A stretch of DNA of 64,000 nucleotides. Source: Stutzerimonas stutzeri (lineage in GTDB: Bacteria; Pseudomonadota; Gammaproteobacteria; Pseudomonadales; Pseudomonadaceae). The notes under the pieces were generated by a model that saw only the letters and a program-made list of their open reading frames with translations, was not told the DNA's origin and did not search any database. The DNA is taken from assembly GCF_019090095.1 (NCBI RefSeq), contig NZ_JAGQFP010000001.1, forward strand, positions 1,178,001-1,242,000. The letters run 5' to 3'. Every line of letters begins with the position of its first letter. Position 1 is the first letter of the stretch. Below, one piece after another: positions 16,047 to 25,827 of this stretch. The translations under genes were made by a program, and so were the position numbers.

Positions 16047-17030
16047 TTAGAAGCCGCTGGCGATCTGGCGAATTTTGCGCAGTTGCCGTACCCGCTCGAG
16101 GTTGTCCCAGGCGGTGGCATAGTGCGATGGCGACTGCTCCAGCGCGCTGCGGAAGAACTGTTCGGCCTCGTCCAGCTTGCCTTCCACCAGGCAGACATAA
16201 CCCACCTCGTTGCTGGCCTGGGCCCGCGAACCGATCTGCTCGAACGCCGACAGCGCCTCCTCGTAGCGCACCGTCCGCGCTAGCAGCAGGCCGTAGTTGC
16301 GCCATAGCGGCGCGTAGGCGCTGTTCTGGTCGAGCGCACGGCTATAGACGCGTTCGGCCTCCTGCCAATGGCCCGCCATGTAGTAGGAGTAGCCCAGGCT
16401 GTTCTGGACCAGCAGCGAGCGCGGCTCGACTTGCAGCGCCAGGCGGTAATACTGCTCGGCCAGGGGAAAATCGTTGTTGAGGTCTGCCAGAACGCCCAGG
16501 GCGTTGTACAGCCGCACTGGCGACTGCCGATCCACCGTGAGCGCACCCACGGCCGGCAGCCCGTCATGCGGATCCCGGCCCAGCCTCTGCTGGTCCAGCT
16601 GCACCGCCTTGTACAGCAGCTCGCGTGCCTTCGGCTGGTCACGCTTGGCCAGTTGCAACATGCCCATTTCGGCCAGTGCGTCGAGGTTGTTCGGCGCCTT
16701 GCTCAATACCTCATCGAACGCCATCTCGGCCAGCTGGATGTTGCCGCGCTCGCGGTGGATGCGGCCTACCCAGACCAATGCCGAATGCCGCCCGGGATCC
16801 AGTTCCAGTGCCCGCAGGTACTGAAACAGCGCCTGGTCCAGATCACCGGCGTGATACGCCACGTCGGCCATTCGCAAGGCCTGCTCCAGCGAGCCACCTT
16901 GTTGCCGGGCGCGGTACAGCACCGAGTGGTCGCCGGAATAGATGGAGCGCTCGTTGCCCGGTTCCGGGCCCATGGACTGGCAGCCGACCAGCACGCTCGA
17001 TACCGCCAGCAGCAGATAGATTCCTCTCAT
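16047..17030 (-). CDS. tadD: TPR lipoprotein of the Tad pilus system (TadD)
   Basis: A 327-residue lipoprotein: the start MRGIYLLLAVSSVLVGCQS has a lipobox with lipidated Cys17. Six or so tetratricopeptide repeats follow (for example AMFEEVLSKAPNNLDALAEM-type repeats between residues 60 and 310). TadD is an outer-membrane-associated pilotin-like factor needed for secretin assembly and Flp fimbria formation. The frame extends ten codons upstream, but the ATG at 17030 gives a proper lipoprotein signal. It is the last gene of the Tad operon, 1 nt after the tadC stop, and is convergent with the diguanylate cyclase gene. Confidence 0.88.
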   Translation of the reverse strand: MRGIYLLLAVSSVLVGCQSMGPEPGNERSIYSGDHSVLYRARQQGGSLEQALRMADVAYHAGDLDQALFQYLRALELDPGRHSALVWVGRIHRERGNIQLAEMAFDEVLSKAPNNLDALAEMGMLQLAKRDQPKARELLYKAVQLDQQRLGRDPHDGLPAVGALTVDRQSPVRLYNALGVLADLNNDFPLAEQYYRLALQVEPRSLLVQNSLGYSYYMAGHWQEAERVYSRALDQNSAYAPLWRNYGLLLARTVRYEEALSAFEQIGSRAQASNEVGYVCLVEGKLDEAEQFFRSALEQSPSHYATAWDNLERVRQLRKIRQIASGF

Positions 17031-17031
17031 T

Positions 17032-17997
17032 TCATAATCTCCCGAACGCTTTGAGAACACCGATCATGGCGGGGCCGATGGCGACCAGGAAAAAGCTCGG
17101 CCACAGGCAGAAAATCAGCGGAAACACCAGCTTGGTACCGATCTTGGCCGCCTGCTCCTCCGCGGCCTGGGTACGTCGGTCACGAAATTCCTCGGCGTAG
17201 ATGCGCAGTGTGTCGGCGACGCTGGTACCGAAGCGGATACTCTGCGCCAGCAGGCTGACCAGGCCGCGCATGTCCTCCAGCCCCGTGCGTTCGGCCAGAT
17301 TGGCCAGGGCCGTCGCGCTGGGAATGCCGGCACGAATCTCGGCATTCACCGTCGCCAGCTCTTCGGCCAATTCGACCTGGCTCACCGCCAGTTCTTCGGC
17401 GACCCGCTCGATGGCCTGGGGCAAGGCCAGGCCCGACTCCACGCAGACGACCATCAGATCGAGGGCGTCGGGAAATGCGCTGCGCAGGCGCGTCTGCCGG
17501 GCGTCCTTGCGTCGTTCGACGTACAGCGCCGGCACCAGCCAGCCGAGTCCAATCGCCAGCCCTGCGGTCAGCAAGGCGGTCGTCAGGCTGACGGTGGTGA
17601 CCAGCGGCAGCGCCACCAGCGCGCCAACCAGCAGCAACAGCGGCAACAGCACCCGGGTCGCCCAGTACACCTGCACCGCCGAGGCCGAACGAAAGCCGGC
17701 GTGCAGCAGGAGCATCCGCGTGCCGGGGGCCTGCCCCGCGTCCGCGCTGACGAAGCGCTGCCCGACCTGCTCCAGCAACAGGTGCAAACCGTTTTGCGGC
17801 AAGTCGCCACGGCCCCATTCGCCGCCGCGCTTGATGATCGCCAGGCGCCGACGGACCGGGTCTTGCAGGCCCATGGCCAGCACCGCGACGGTGGCCGACG
17901 CGAGAACCACGCTCAGCGCGACGGCCAGCAGGAAGATCAGCCGCACCCATTGCTCGTCGCCGATCACGCTCGCCACCAGCCCATAGAGGTAATCCAT
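17032..17997 (-). CDS. tadC: Tad pilus inner-membrane platform protein TadC
   Basis: A 321-residue type II secretion F-domain protein, one of two platform proteins on which the TadA ATPase acts to assemble Flp fimbriae. Membrane segments are visible near residues 18-40, 110-150 and at the C-terminus (LVFPLIFCLWPSFFLVAIGPAMIGVL). The F domain carries AFPDALDLMVVCVESGLALPQAIERVAEEL. The same frame is open far upstream, inside tadB in another register, but ATG at 17997 (MDYLYGLVASVIGDEQW) starts 14 nt after the tadB stop. The order tadB-tadC-tadD is the standard one. Confidence 0.92.
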   Translation of the reverse strand: MDYLYGLVASVIGDEQWVRLIFLLAVALSVVLASATVAVLAMGLQDPVRRRLAIIKRGGEWGRGDLPQNGLHLLLEQVGQRFVSADAGQAPGTRMLLLHAGFRSASAVQVYWATRVLLPLLLLVGALVALPLVTTVSLTTALLTAGLAIGLGWLVPALYVERRKDARQTRLRSAFPDALDLMVVCVESGLALPQAIERVAEELAVSQVELAEELATVNAEIRAGIPSATALANLAERTGLEDMRGLVSLLAQSIRFGTSVADTLRIYAEEFRDRRTQAAEEQAAKIGTKLVFPLIFCLWPSFFLVAIGPAMIGVLKAFGRL

Positions 17998-18011
17998 GAC
18001 CCTGCCCTCCC

Positions 18012-19001
18012 TCAGACCCGGATGCGGATGATCCGCCGAATCCAGAAGATCCCCACCAGCATGGCGCCGAACGCCGCCACGCTGAGTCGCTGGCCGATCG
18101 GCTCGTTGAGCAGCAACGGCAGATACTCCGGCGTGGTCAGCATGATTCCGCCCGCCAGCACGAATGGCACCGAGATCAGCACCCAGGCCGACATGCGCCC
18201 TTCGGCCGACAACGTCCTGACCTTGCGCTGAAAGCGGAAGCGACCGCGGATCAACCGGCTCAACCGCTCCAACACTTCGGTCAGGTTGCCGCCGGTTTCG
18301 CGGTGGATGAGGATGCTCGTCACCAGCATCATCACCGTCATGCTGGGCATGCGCTCCAGCAGGCCGAGCATGGCGCGGCGCACGTCGTTGCCATAGTTGA
18401 TGTCGGCGAAGGTCAGCCCGAACTCCTGGGCCACCGCGCCCCGTTGCTCCTCGGCTACCAGGCGCAGTGTCTCGTTGAAGGGGTGACCGGCGCGTAGCGC
18501 ACGGCACATCGAATCCAGCGCATCGGGCAAGCCTTCTTCGAATGCCGCAAAACGCTTGCTGCGGTCGCGGGCGATCTTCAAGATCGGCAGCCAGAACACC
18601 ACGAACCCCAGCACAACGCCCATCCACCACCACGCCGGCAGCAGCAGTCCACTGCCCAGCGCGACCAGCACCGCCAGCACCAGGCCGAGCAGCACGACGC
18701 GGTGCGCCCGGTAGTGATGGCCGCTCTGCTCGATCAGCTGGGCGAGCCGCTCCATCAGCGGCCACTGCTCCAAGGCTGCATCCAGCGGAGACAACCGCTT
18801 GAGGTATTTCTGCCGCAGCAGCACCTGCATGTTCGGCAGGTCGTTGGCCTGCTCGAGCAGATGCAGACGCGCACGAATACGCTTGCGCACCTGCCCCGCC
18901 TCGCCGAACACCGGCACCGTCAGCCCCTGGCTGAGCAGGAATGCCGCGACGAAGATCATGCCGAGAAAGATCAGGATGAATTCGCTGGGGACTTGGCTCA
19001 T
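18012..19001 (-). CDS. tadB: Tad pilus inner-membrane platform protein TadB
   Basis: A 329-residue platform protein with an N-terminal membrane anchor ([16 protein letters not shown]), a central pair of hydrophobic segments ([34 protein letters not shown] region), a T2SSF domain ([20 protein letters not shown]) and two C-terminal membrane segments. It partners with TadC and the TadA ATPase. The start ATG overlaps the tadA stop by 4 nt, indicating translational coupling. Length and topology match the family. Confidence 0.92.
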   Translation of the reverse strand: MSQVPSEFILIFLGMIFVAAFLLSQGLTVPVFGEAGQVRKRIRARLHLLEQANDLPNMQVLLRQKYLKRLSPLDAALEQWPLMERLAQLIEQSGHHYRAHRVVLLGLVLAVLVALGSGLLLPAWWWMGVVLGFVVFWLPILKIARDRSKRFAAFEEGLPDALDSMCRALRAGHPFNETLRLVAEEQRGAVAQEFGLTFADINYGNDVRRAMLGLLERMPSMTVMMLVTSILIHRETGGNLTEVLERLSRLIRGRFRFQRKVRTLSAEGRMSAWVLISVPFVLAGGIMLTTPEYLPLLLNEPIGQRLSVAAFGAMLVGIFWIRRIIRIRV

Positions 19002-20431
19002 GGCTGCATGCCCTCCATCCAGTCCGGGCGGAACAGTTCCAGCGGCAGCTCGATGCCGCGCTTGGCCAGCACATCGCGGAAGGCCGGCACCATGCCGGTC
19101 GGTCGATAGTCGCCGAGCACCGCGCCATGCTCGTCGAGGCCACGCCGCTCGAAGGCGAAAATCTCGGTCATGGTCACCACCTCGCCTTCCATGCCATTGA
19201 TCTCCTGCACGCTGACCAGTCGGCGCTTGCCGTCCTCCTGGCGCTCCAGCTGGATCACCACGTCGATCGCCGACGCGATCTGCTGGCGCATCGACTTGAC
19301 CGGAAAGGTCGCGCCGCTCATGGCCACCATGTTCTCGATACGACCCAGGGCGTCGCGCGCCGTGTTGGCATGGATGGTGGTGATCGAACCGTCGTGACCG
19401 GTGTTCATCGCCGCCAGCATGTCCAGCGCCTCGGGGCCGCGCACCTCGCCGATGACGATGCGATCCGGCCGCATCCGCAAGCTGTTGCGCACCAGCTCGC
19501 GCTGGTTGACCTCGCCACGGCCCTCGATGTTGGCCGGTCGCGTTTCCAGGCGCACCACGTGGGGCTGCTGCAGTTGCAGCTCGGCCGAATCTTCGATGGT
19601 GACGATGCGCTCGTTGTGCGGAATGAAGCCCGACAGGACATTGAGCATGGTGGTCTTGCCGGTGCCCGTACCACCCGACACCAGCACATTGAGGCGTCCC
19701 CGCACGATGGCCTTGAGCACCAGCGCGATGGCGGGCGTCAGGGTGCCCATCTGGATCAGGCTCTCGGCGTTCAGGAGATCCACCGCGAAACGGCGAATCG
19801 ACAGGCTCGGCCCGTCGATGGCCAGCGGCGGGATGATGGCGTTGACCCGCGAGCCGTCCTTCAGCCGCGCATCCACCAGCGGCGAGGATTCATCGATGCG
19901 CCGACCCAGCCCGGAGACGATACGGTCAATGATGTTGAGCAGATGCCGATCATCGCGGAAGCGCACGTCGGTACGCTGCAGCTTGCCATGGCGCTCGACG
20001 TAGACCGAGGCATGGCCGTTGACCAGGATATCGGCCACCGTCGCGTCCGCCAGCAGCGGCTCCAGCGGCCCAAGGCCCAGCACCTCGTCGCTGATCTGCT
20101 TGATGATCAACTGGCGGCTGGCGGCGCTGACCGGCGCGGCATGCTCGTCGAGCAGGCGCTGGCAGATCTCGCGGATCTGCCAGGCGGCTTCGCTCGGCTC
20201 GAGCGCGTCGATCAGCGACAGGTCCATGACCTTGAGCAGTTGCTCATAGATCCGCTCCCGCCATTCGGTGTCGGTGGTGTTGAGCTGGCTGCGGGTCTCG
20301 TACACCGACTCGGCCGCCGGCAGCTCCCACGCCATGCCGCTGTCGGCGGGGTCGGCGGTAGGGCGCGGTTCCGCCTGCCGGGTCGAGGTTTTCTTGCCTG
20401 CCTGCAGGCGGTTGCGTAGTTCGCTGAGCAT
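18998..20431 (-). CDS. tadA: Tad pilus assembly ATPase TadA (CpaF family)
   Basis: A 477-residue secretion ATPase of the GspE/VirB11 superfamily that powers Flp pilus assembly from the cytoplasm. Walker A is [18 protein letters not shown], followed by [13 protein letters not shown] (Asp box), [20 protein letters not shown] (Walker B) and the His box [15 protein letters not shown]. The open frame extends 67 codons upstream into tadZ in a different register, which I discount. ATG at 20431 has AGGGGA at good spacing. An alternative ATG at 20437 overlaps the tadZ stop as ATGA but is too close to the ribosome site. Confidence 0.93.
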   Translation of the reverse strand: MLSELRNRLQAGKKTSTRQAEPRPTADPADSGMAWELPAAESVYETRSQLNTTDTEWRERIYEQLLKVMDLSLIDALEPSEAAWQIREICQRLLDEHAAPVSAASRQLIIKQISDEVLGLGPLEPLLADATVADILVNGHASVYVERHGKLQRTDVRFRDDRHLLNIIDRIVSGLGRRIDESSPLVDARLKDGSRVNAIIPPLAIDGPSLSIRRFAVDLLNAESLIQMGTLTPAIALVLKAIVRGRLNVLVSGGTGTGKTTMLNVLSGFIPHNERIVTIEDSAELQLQQPHVVRLETRPANIEGRGEVNQRELVRNSLRMRPDRIVIGEVRGPEALDMLAAMNTGHDGSITTIHANTARDALGRIENMVAMSGATFPVKSMRQQIASAIDVVIQLERQEDGKRRLVSVQEINGMEGEVVTMTEIFAFERRGLDEHGAVLGDYRPTGMVPAFRDVLAKRGIELPLELFRPDWMEGMQP

Positions 20432-20433
20432 GG

Positions 20434-21654
20434 TCATCCCCTGAAGAGTCGGCCGAACGTACGTTTCAGCAGCCCCGACTCGGCGGCCTCCTGGCCGAGC
20501 AGCGCCTGGCTCATCTGGCCGATGCTGCGCGTCAATGGCGCGCGCGGTGCATGCAGGCCAAGCGGCACACCGGTGTTCTGGCTCTCGTTGACCACGGCGT
20601 AGTCGTTCGGCAGCCGCTGGAGCGCCGGGCAATTCAGCGCATCGGCGATGTCCTTGAGGCTGACCGGTGCGGTCTTGTCGTAGCGGTTGACCACCGTTTG
20701 CAGGCGGCTGCCGCGTACGCCGAGGTCCTCGCGCATGATGCGCACCAGGCGGGCCGCATCCTTGAGATGGCTGAGCGACTGTTGCAGGACCACGAAGATG
20801 TGATCGGCCTGTTCGAGGGTGATACCGGTGAGGTGGTCGATCTGTCGCGGCAGGTCGACCACGATCCAGTCGTAGTGGGCGCGAGCCAGGCCGAGCAGCC
20901 CTTCAAGCTGCTCCAGCTGGACGTCCTGGGTCAGGCAGAGTTCGCTGGCACGGCCACCGAGCACGTCGAGTGTCGGGCTGAAGTGGCTGCAGAAGCCATG
21001 CAACGCAACGCCATCGAGATCGTCGATGCGCTGCAAGACATCCATGTGGCTATGGGTCGGCTGCACGTCCAGGCAATGGGCGACGCTGCCGAATTGCAGA
21101 TCCAGGTCCAGCAACAAGGTCCGCTGGCCTGGCGCGCTGAGGCTGTGCGCCAGGTTGCAGGCCAGCATGGTCGCGCCGGAGCCGCCCTTGGCGTTCATCA
21201 CCGCGATCAGCTTGCCGCCTGGCGACGACTCGTCACTTGCCTCCAGCGCGATCCGGCCGATCGCCGCGAGCAGCTCCTGGGCCACCACCGGCTCGGGCAG
21301 AAAATCGCGGGCACCGGCCTGCATCGCCATGCGCATGCACTCCGGGTCCTGCGGGCCGCAGACCAGCAGTGCCGGACGTTGCTGGGCCGGGTGCTGCTGC
21401 AGCGCGGCCAGCTCTTCGCGCCACAGGTGGCTGACGTGCAGCAGCAGCAGGTCGGGTAGTTGCTCCACCCCGTACAGCGGGTCCGTGTGCCCGTTGCTCA
21501 CCAGCCGGGTGCTGATCTGCAAGCCGGTCAATTGCTGCGCCAGCGCCTTGAGCTGCGTCAGGGCCGTCGCGTTGCGGCTGCTGATCAGGGCCCGCAGCGT
21601 GTGCCGGCCAACCGTGCTGGTCGTGGACGTTTCGAGGGTATTGGCGTTCAGCAT
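20434..21654 (-). CDS. tadZ: Tad pilus localisation ParA-like ATPase TadZ (CpaE family)
   Basis: A 406-residue MinD/ParA-superfamily protein with an N-terminal receiver-like domain (residues about 20-145, [20 protein letters not shown]) and a C-terminal ATPase domain. The ATPase begins [20 protein letters not shown], a deviant Walker A in which the usual final Lys-Thr is replaced by Ala-Thr, as often seen in TadZ/CpaE proteins. [11 protein letters not shown] marks the switch II region. TadZ positions the Tad apparatus at a pole. Its start overlaps the stop of the upstream TadE-like gene by a few bases and its stop overlaps the tadA translation start region, so the genes are tightly coupled. 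Confidence 0.92.
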   Translation of the reverse strand: MLNANTLETSTTSTVGRHTLRALISSRNATALTQLKALAQQLTGLQISTRLVSNGHTDPLYGVEQLPDLLLLHVSHLWREELAALQQHPAQQRPALLVCGPQDPECMRMAMQAGARDFLPEPVVAQELLAAIGRIALEASDESSPGGKLIAVMNAKGGSGATMLACNLAHSLSAPGQRTLLLDLDLQFGSVAHCLDVQPTHSHMDVLQRIDDLDGVALHGFCSHFSPTLDVLGGRASELCLTQDVQLEQLEGLLGLARAHYDWIVVDLPRQIDHLTGITLEQADHIFVVLQQSLSHLKDAARLVRIMREDLGVRGSRLQTVVNRYDKTAPVSLKDIADALNCPALQRLPNDYAVVNESQNTGVPLGLHAPRAPLTRSIGQMSQALLGQEAAESGLLKRTFGRLFRG

Positions 21655-22151
21655 GGTGTGATCTCCGGGACCACGTCTGGCTCGGCGTGACGGCCGAGGC
21701 TCTCGCGTGGCAGGGTCGAAAAGAACGGCGGCAAGGTGATCACACCGTTCAAGCCGGGAATCAACGGCGTGAAGGTGAAGTTTTCCACGCGCAACTGCAC
21801 GTAGCGGATCGCGCCGAAACCGGCTGCGCCGCTGCCGCTGGGGCTGGCGATGGGGTTGCCGTCAGCGTCGAGGTAAACCAGGGTCAGATGGGCGGTGGTC
21901 AGCGCGGCGATCAGGCTGCTGGCGCCGGCATCTTCGGCGGCGTTGAAAATCGCCCGGCGCAGGATGCGCGGCTCCTGGATGTCGCACACCGCGGCCAGTC
22001 GCGCGCCGCGGCGAACTGTTTCGTTCAGCGCGTTGACGGTAAACAGCAGCCGGCCCATTTCCAGCACGCCGAACAGCAGCGTGAACACCAACAGGCCGAC
22101 AATGGCGAACTCCACCACGTACACGCCGCGCATGCGTTTGGCGTTCATCAC
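21648..22151 (-). CDS. TadE-like minor pilin (TadE/TadF)
   Basis: A 167-residue minor pilin-like protein with an N-terminal class III-like hydrophobic helix: RMRGVYVVEFAIVGLLVFTL keeps the Glu after a Gly-type cleavage region. The remainder is periplasmic. This matches the TadE_like family (TadE/TadF pseudopilins processed by the Tad prepilin peptidase). It follows a second TadE-like gene with a 4-nt overlap and precedes tadZ with a few bases overlap. I cannot tell TadE from TadF by eye, so no symbol is assigned. Confidence 0.82.
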   Translation of the reverse strand: MMNAKRMRGVYVVEFAIVGLLVFTLLFGVLEMGRLLFTVNALNETVRRGARLAAVCDIQEPRILRRAIFNAAEDAGASSLIAALTTAHLTLVYLDADGNPIASPSGSGAAGFGAIRYVQLRVENFTFTPLIPGLNGVITLPPFFSTLPRESLGRHAEPDVVPEITPC

Positions 22152-22618
22152 AGCGCCCTCATCACACTGGTGGCCACCAACGGAAAGGCCAGCGAGGTCG
22201 CCCCAAAGCCCACGTCGGGCAAACCACCGCCGACGATCGGCTGGAATGGGTAGCTGATGCTGACCTGGACGTGATCGCTCCCCTGCGCGCTGACCACCAC
22301 CTGGTCGGGGCTCAGGTTGCTCACCAGCGGCTGGCTGCCGGCCGGGGCGACCGGCACGCCGTAAACGGCCAGTGAGCGGGCCTTCTGCTGCAGCTCGGCG
22401 GTCAGCTCGATCCGCCCCAGGGTGTGATTCCAGGCCTGCCCGGCGACGAAACGGCTAGCGTCGCGGCTGGCCTGCAGCAAGGTGTTGTACTGGAACAACA
22501 AGCGCGCCACCTCGCCGATCGCCAGCAACAGCAACAGCAACAAGGGCAGTGCGATCACCAGCTCGACCATCGCGACACCGCGCTGATGGATTGCCGGTCG
22601 GTATTCCCTGCTCGCCAT
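22148..22618 (-). CDS. TadE-like minor pilin
   Basis: A 156-residue minor pilin-like protein. HQRGVAMVELVIALPLLLLL is the class III-type leader and hydrophobic stem with the conserved Glu five residues after the Gly. A helix follows (YNTLLQASRDASRFVAG), typical of TadE. The rest is periplasmic with few charged clusters. It lies 9 nt after tadG and overlaps the next TadE-like gene by 4 nt. Such minor pilins are thought to prime or regulate Flp fibre assembly. The ATG follows an AGGAGG ribosome site in the short gap after tadG. Confidence 0.85.
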   Translation of the reverse strand: MASREYRPAIHQRGVAMVELVIALPLLLLLLLAIGEVARLLFQYNTLLQASRDASRFVAGQAWNHTLGRIELTAELQQKARSLAVYGVPVAPAGSQPLVSNLSPDQVVVSAQGSDHVQVSISYPFQPIVGGGLPDVGFGATSLAFPLVATSVMRAL

Positions 22619-22627
22619 GGCCGCCTC

Positions 22628-23956
22628 CTACGAGTCGCTGCTCGGCGTCCGGTTGTTGTCGATATAGGTCTTGAACAGCTGAATGATCTGCGGGCCGCCG
22701 TCGTTGACCGGGTTGATGTCCGGCACGTTGTCGCCCTCGCAGTCGCTGACGAACTGGCCGAATATCTGTGCATCACCGCCGGCCCCGGTCGGTAGCGGCT
22801 GGACCAGGAAGAAGCACCCGAACCCCAGCACCGGCACGGATGTCTGGCCGCCGGTACCGCCGGTGCAATCGCCCAGCACGATCTTCAGCATGCGCCGCTC
22901 GAACACGCCGTCCGACCGGCACCCGGTGGGGCAGTCGGCGACCCGCTGGCGCCAGTCGTTGTAGTCGAACAGCGCGGTGCTCGACGTCGACAGGTCTGCA
23001 CCATTGGCGCTCACCACCTGCCCCTGGTACTCGGCCTGCCCGGTGGTCGCGTTATAGGTCATCAGCGGCGCGCTGTAGTCGGTGATGAAGTCCGGTGGGT
23101 ATTCGCTGGCGCTGTTGGCCAAGGCACCGGCGTAGCGTCCGAAACGGGTGTTGAAGCCTTGCGAGACCGGGCCGACGGTGTTGCCGGGCTCGGTTTCCAC
23201 CGTCTCGCCGACACCGTTGCACTGCTCGATCCCGCCGGCCAACGCCTGCCGCACGTCCGCACCGCCGGCGCCGTCGCCCAGACGAATCAGCTGGAAGTTG
23301 CCGGGCCCTATCGCCGACGCGTTACCGGCTGCGCCTTTGAGCACCTCGAGATCGCCGAGTCGATAGCCCCAGAACAGCCCGTTACTCGGCTCGTGCTGCC
23401 CCGGATTGCCACACACCATCAACGGCGCGATGTTGCACGGGCTGGCCGGGCTCGGCCCGGCGGTGGCGACCGCCGCGACTGCCTTGTCCGCGGCGCTGCC
23501 GAAGGCCTGCAGCAGGCCCCAGAAGAAGCCCGCCAGCGGCAACTGGGCCACCGTGACGCGTACGTAGCGCGCATCCGCAGGCCCGGGGAAGGAGAACGGC
23601 CCATAGACGCTGGCCGCCAGCTCGACGCGCACCAAGCCCGGCAGATCGCCGCCAAGCGCGCTCAACAGTTCGCCGTTTCCGACGGCTTCGGCATTGCGCC
23701 GGAAGGTATCCCGGGCCGCTGTCTGCGTCAGGCTGCCCTCGTTGCCCGATCCCATGACCTGCTGCAACGTCTTGGCGCCGCTGAGCGCCGCGGCATCCAC
23801 GGCACTCTGCAAGCGGGTCTTGTTCACCAGCATATGGCTGCCATCGAGCGCCAGGGCCGCCATCAGCAACATCGCCGCCAGTGCCACGACGATCAGCACC
23901 ATGACCGAGCCGGTCTGGCGCCGGGGTGCCGGCAATGTCATGCGATTGGCGTTCAT
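22628..23956 (-). CDS. tadG: TadG-like pilus protein (Tad_G N-terminal domain)
   Basis: A 442-residue protein starting MNANRMTLPAPRRQTGSVMV, then one membrane segment (VLIVVALAAMLLMAALALDG) and the TadG N-terminal motif NKTRLQSAVDAAALSGAKTL. The large remainder is periplasmic, Gly/Pro-rich, with several cysteines (CNIAPLMVCGNPG, VADCPTGC, GDCTGG) suggesting disulfides. TadG is thought to anchor the pilus to envelope structures. The same frame is open upstream to 24220, but that part overlaps the small lipoprotein gene in another frame. ATG at 23956 has GGTGAG upstream. Confidence 0.85.
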   Translation of the reverse strand: MNANRMTLPAPRRQTGSVMVLIVVALAAMLLMAALALDGSHMLVNKTRLQSAVDAAALSGAKTLQQVMGSGNEGSLTQTAARDTFRRNAEAVGNGELLSALGGDLPGLVRVELAASVYGPFSFPGPADARYVRVTVAQLPLAGFFWGLLQAFGSAADKAVAAVATAGPSPASPCNIAPLMVCGNPGQHEPSNGLFWGYRLGDLEVLKGAAGNASAIGPGNFQLIRLGDGAGGADVRQALAGGIEQCNGVGETVETEPGNTVGPVSQGFNTRFGRYAGALANSASEYPPDFITDYSAPLMTYNATTGQAEYQGQVVSANGADLSTSSTALFDYNDWRQRVADCPTGCRSDGVFERRMLKIVLGDCTGGTGGQTSVPVLGFGCFFLVQPLPTGAGGDAQIFGQFVSDCEGDNVPDINPVNDGGPQIIQLFKTYIDNNRTPSSDS

Positions 23957-23966
23957 GTGGGCGATC

Positions 23967-24236
23967 TCACCGGCCAACGTTGATCTGGATCGGCTGCGCG
24001 ATCGGGTTCGCCTCGCCGTTAGCGCCCCGATAGCCCTCCAGCGCCTGCTCGACCAACGGACCGTCGACGCCGGCTGGCGACAGCGCCATGCCTGGCGCGC
24101 GGGCGACGTTCTTGTCGGCAATCTGCTGGTAGAGGGTGGCATTGACCGAGCTGCCCAGCGGGCCGACACGACCTTCCTGATAGGGAATGCAGCCAGCCAG
24201 CAAGGCGAGCAAACAGGCACATGGCAGCTTTTTCAT
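23967..24236 (-). CDS. Small Tad-locus lipoprotein
   Basis: An 89-residue lipoprotein: MKKLPCACLLALLAGCIPY gives a signal with lipobox LAGC and lipidated Cys16. The mature region is Gly/Pro/Ala-rich without a recognised domain. It lies between the secretin gene (14-nt gap) and tadG (10-nt gap), so it is part of the Tad operon. It occupies the place where other Tad loci carry rcpB/tadD-type outer-membrane factors, so a pilotin or secretin accessory role is plausible but not shown by sequence. Confidence 0.72.
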   Translation of the reverse strand: MKKLPCACLLALLAGCIPYQEGRVGPLGSSVNATLYQQIADKNVARAPGMALSPAGVDGPLVEQALEGYRGANGEANPIAQPIQINVGR

Positions 24237-24250
24237 GATTGCGGCTCCGC

Positions 24251-25762
24251 TTAGTTGAGGTCGTGGCCGAAGCGGCCTTCGCTGACGCCCAGGCTGACCG
24301 GCACGGCCCGCCCCTCGGTATCGCCCTTGGTCTTGCCCAGCAGGTAGAACGCCGCATCGCTGGGTTCGACGAAGCGTTCGGTGGGCAGCCGTACCGTCGC
24401 CGCGTCCACCGGCTGCGCCAGATGCGGTGTCACCAGGATCACCAGCTCGGTTTCGCCATGGATGAACTGCTGGCTGCGAAACAGCTGCCCGAGCACCGGC
24501 ACGTCGCCCAGCCCAGGGAAGCGGCTGACAAAGTCGCGGGTGTTCTCGCTGATCAGGCCGGCAATGGCGATGGTCTGGCCATTGCCGAGCTCGACGGTCG
24601 ATTGCGCACTGCGCTTGGTCAGCGACGGGATCAGCTGATTGACGCCATTGCCGAGGATGCTTTCCAGCCCGGTGTCCAGCACCAGCGCGTTGGCGTTGGA
24701 AAGCTCGCTGACCGACACATTCAGGTTCAGGTTGATGCGCCCCGAATCGAGCACCACCGGCAGGAACTTGACCCCGACCCCGAATTCCTTGAATTCGATG
24801 GTGATGCCGTCGTCCTCGGTGATCGGCACCGGGAACTCGCCACCGGAGATGAACTCCGCCTGCTGCCCCGTCAATGTGGTCAGCGTCGGTTCGGCGAGCA
24901 CCTTGGCCGAGCCATTGTCCTTGGCAGCCTCGAGCACCACGTTGAAGAGGAAGTTGTCCGACAGGAACTGACCGAAGATGCCGGTGCCATTGCCGAACAG
25001 CGTGGTCGGATTGACCAGCCCGTCCTTGTCGAAGCCCAGTCCGTCTCCGTTATTGAAGGCACCGCTGGACCAGCGACCGCTCGAGCCGAAGTCCAGCGCG
25101 TTGAAACGGACGTTGAGGTTCTTGAACAGGTTGCGCTGCATCTCGGCGACCTTGACCTCCAGCATCACCTGCTGGCTGCCGCCGATGCTGAGCAGGTTGA
25201 TCAGTTGCAGCGGCTGTTGCGAAGGAGCGGCCGCCGGCGCTGCGCCCTGCCCCTGCGGCTTGGCCGCCGCCTGCTCGGCGTAGGAGGTCGCCAGCTTGAG
25301 CGCACTGTCCATCACCGCGGCGCTGCTGACCTGCCCGCGCAGCACCAGCGCGCCCTGGGCACTGAACACCTCGATCCGCTCGTTGGGCAACACCTGATGC
25401 AGCTTGCTCTTGAGCCCGCTGAGGTCATGAACCACTTCCAGATCCAGGCTATCGATCAGGCGGTTGTTGCCGTCCCACATCAACACGTTGGTGCTGCCCA
25501 GCGAGCGACCGAGCAGGTAGAGCTGTGTCGGGGTGGTGATCAGGATGTCGGCGATCTCGGGATTGCCCACCGAGATGCGCTTGACGGCCGTGCGGGTGGT
25601 CAGCACCCGGGACTTGTAGAGCGGCACCTGGATGTCGCTGACATTGGCCGCCGGGGTGGACACCACCGTCGACGAGGTCTCCGCCGCCTGCGTCAGCCCG
25701 GACAGCGTGGTCGCGCCGACGAGCATCAGCGCACAGCATCCCAATCTGCACATGCCTTTCAT
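24251..25762 (-). CDS. rcpA: Tad pilus outer-membrane secretin RcpA (CpaC family)
   Basis: A 503-residue secretin forming the outer-membrane pore for Flp fibres. A signal peptide (about residues 1-27) is followed by the CpaC N-terminal domain (SRVLTTRTAVKRISVGNPEIADI), a BON-like region (VLPNERIEVFSAQGALVLRGQV) and the secretin domain (VMLEVKVAEMQRNLFKNLNV onward, ending VPVLGQLFRSQQFIHGETEL). The strong ribosome site GGAGGAGAAGG precedes ATG at 25762. It follows rcpC by 65 nt. Length and domain order match CpaC proteins. Confidence 0.93.
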   Translation of the reverse strand: MKGMCRLGCCALMLVGATTLSGLTQAAETSSTVVSTPAANVSDIQVPLYKSRVLTTRTAVKRISVGNPEIADILITTPTQLYLLGRSLGSTNVLMWDGNNRLIDSLDLEVVHDLSGLKSKLHQVLPNERIEVFSAQGALVLRGQVSSAAVMDSALKLATSYAEQAAAKPQGQGAAPAAAPSQQPLQLINLLSIGGSQQVMLEVKVAEMQRNLFKNLNVRFNALDFGSSGRWSSGAFNNGDGLGFDKDGLVNPTTLFGNGTGIFGQFLSDNFLFNVVLEAAKDNGSAKVLAEPTLTTLTGQQAEFISGGEFPVPITEDDGITIEFKEFGVGVKFLPVVLDSGRINLNLNVSVSELSNANALVLDTGLESILGNGVNQLIPSLTKRSAQSTVELGNGQTIAIAGLISENTRDFVSRFPGLGDVPVLGQLFRSQQFIHGETELVILVTPHLAQPVDAATVRLPTERFVEPSDAAFYLLGKTKGDTEGRAVPVSLGVSEGRFGHDLN

Positions 25763-25827
25763 GTCCTTCTCCTCCGGTATCCGGCCAGCAGGGCCCCGGG
25801 CATCAGCCGGCGGCCATCGTCGTTCGT

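Noticed and set aside
17998..19143. N-terminal extension of tadC
   Set aside because: The frame is open upstream but crosses tadB, which is convincingly coded in another frame. The tadC ATG at 17997 starts with a typical N-terminus right after the tadB stop.
20350..20362. ops element (GGCGGTAG) for RfaH
   Set aside because: GGCGGTAG occurs here but on the strand opposite to tadA, inside its coding sequence and far from the polysaccharide operon, so it is a chance match.
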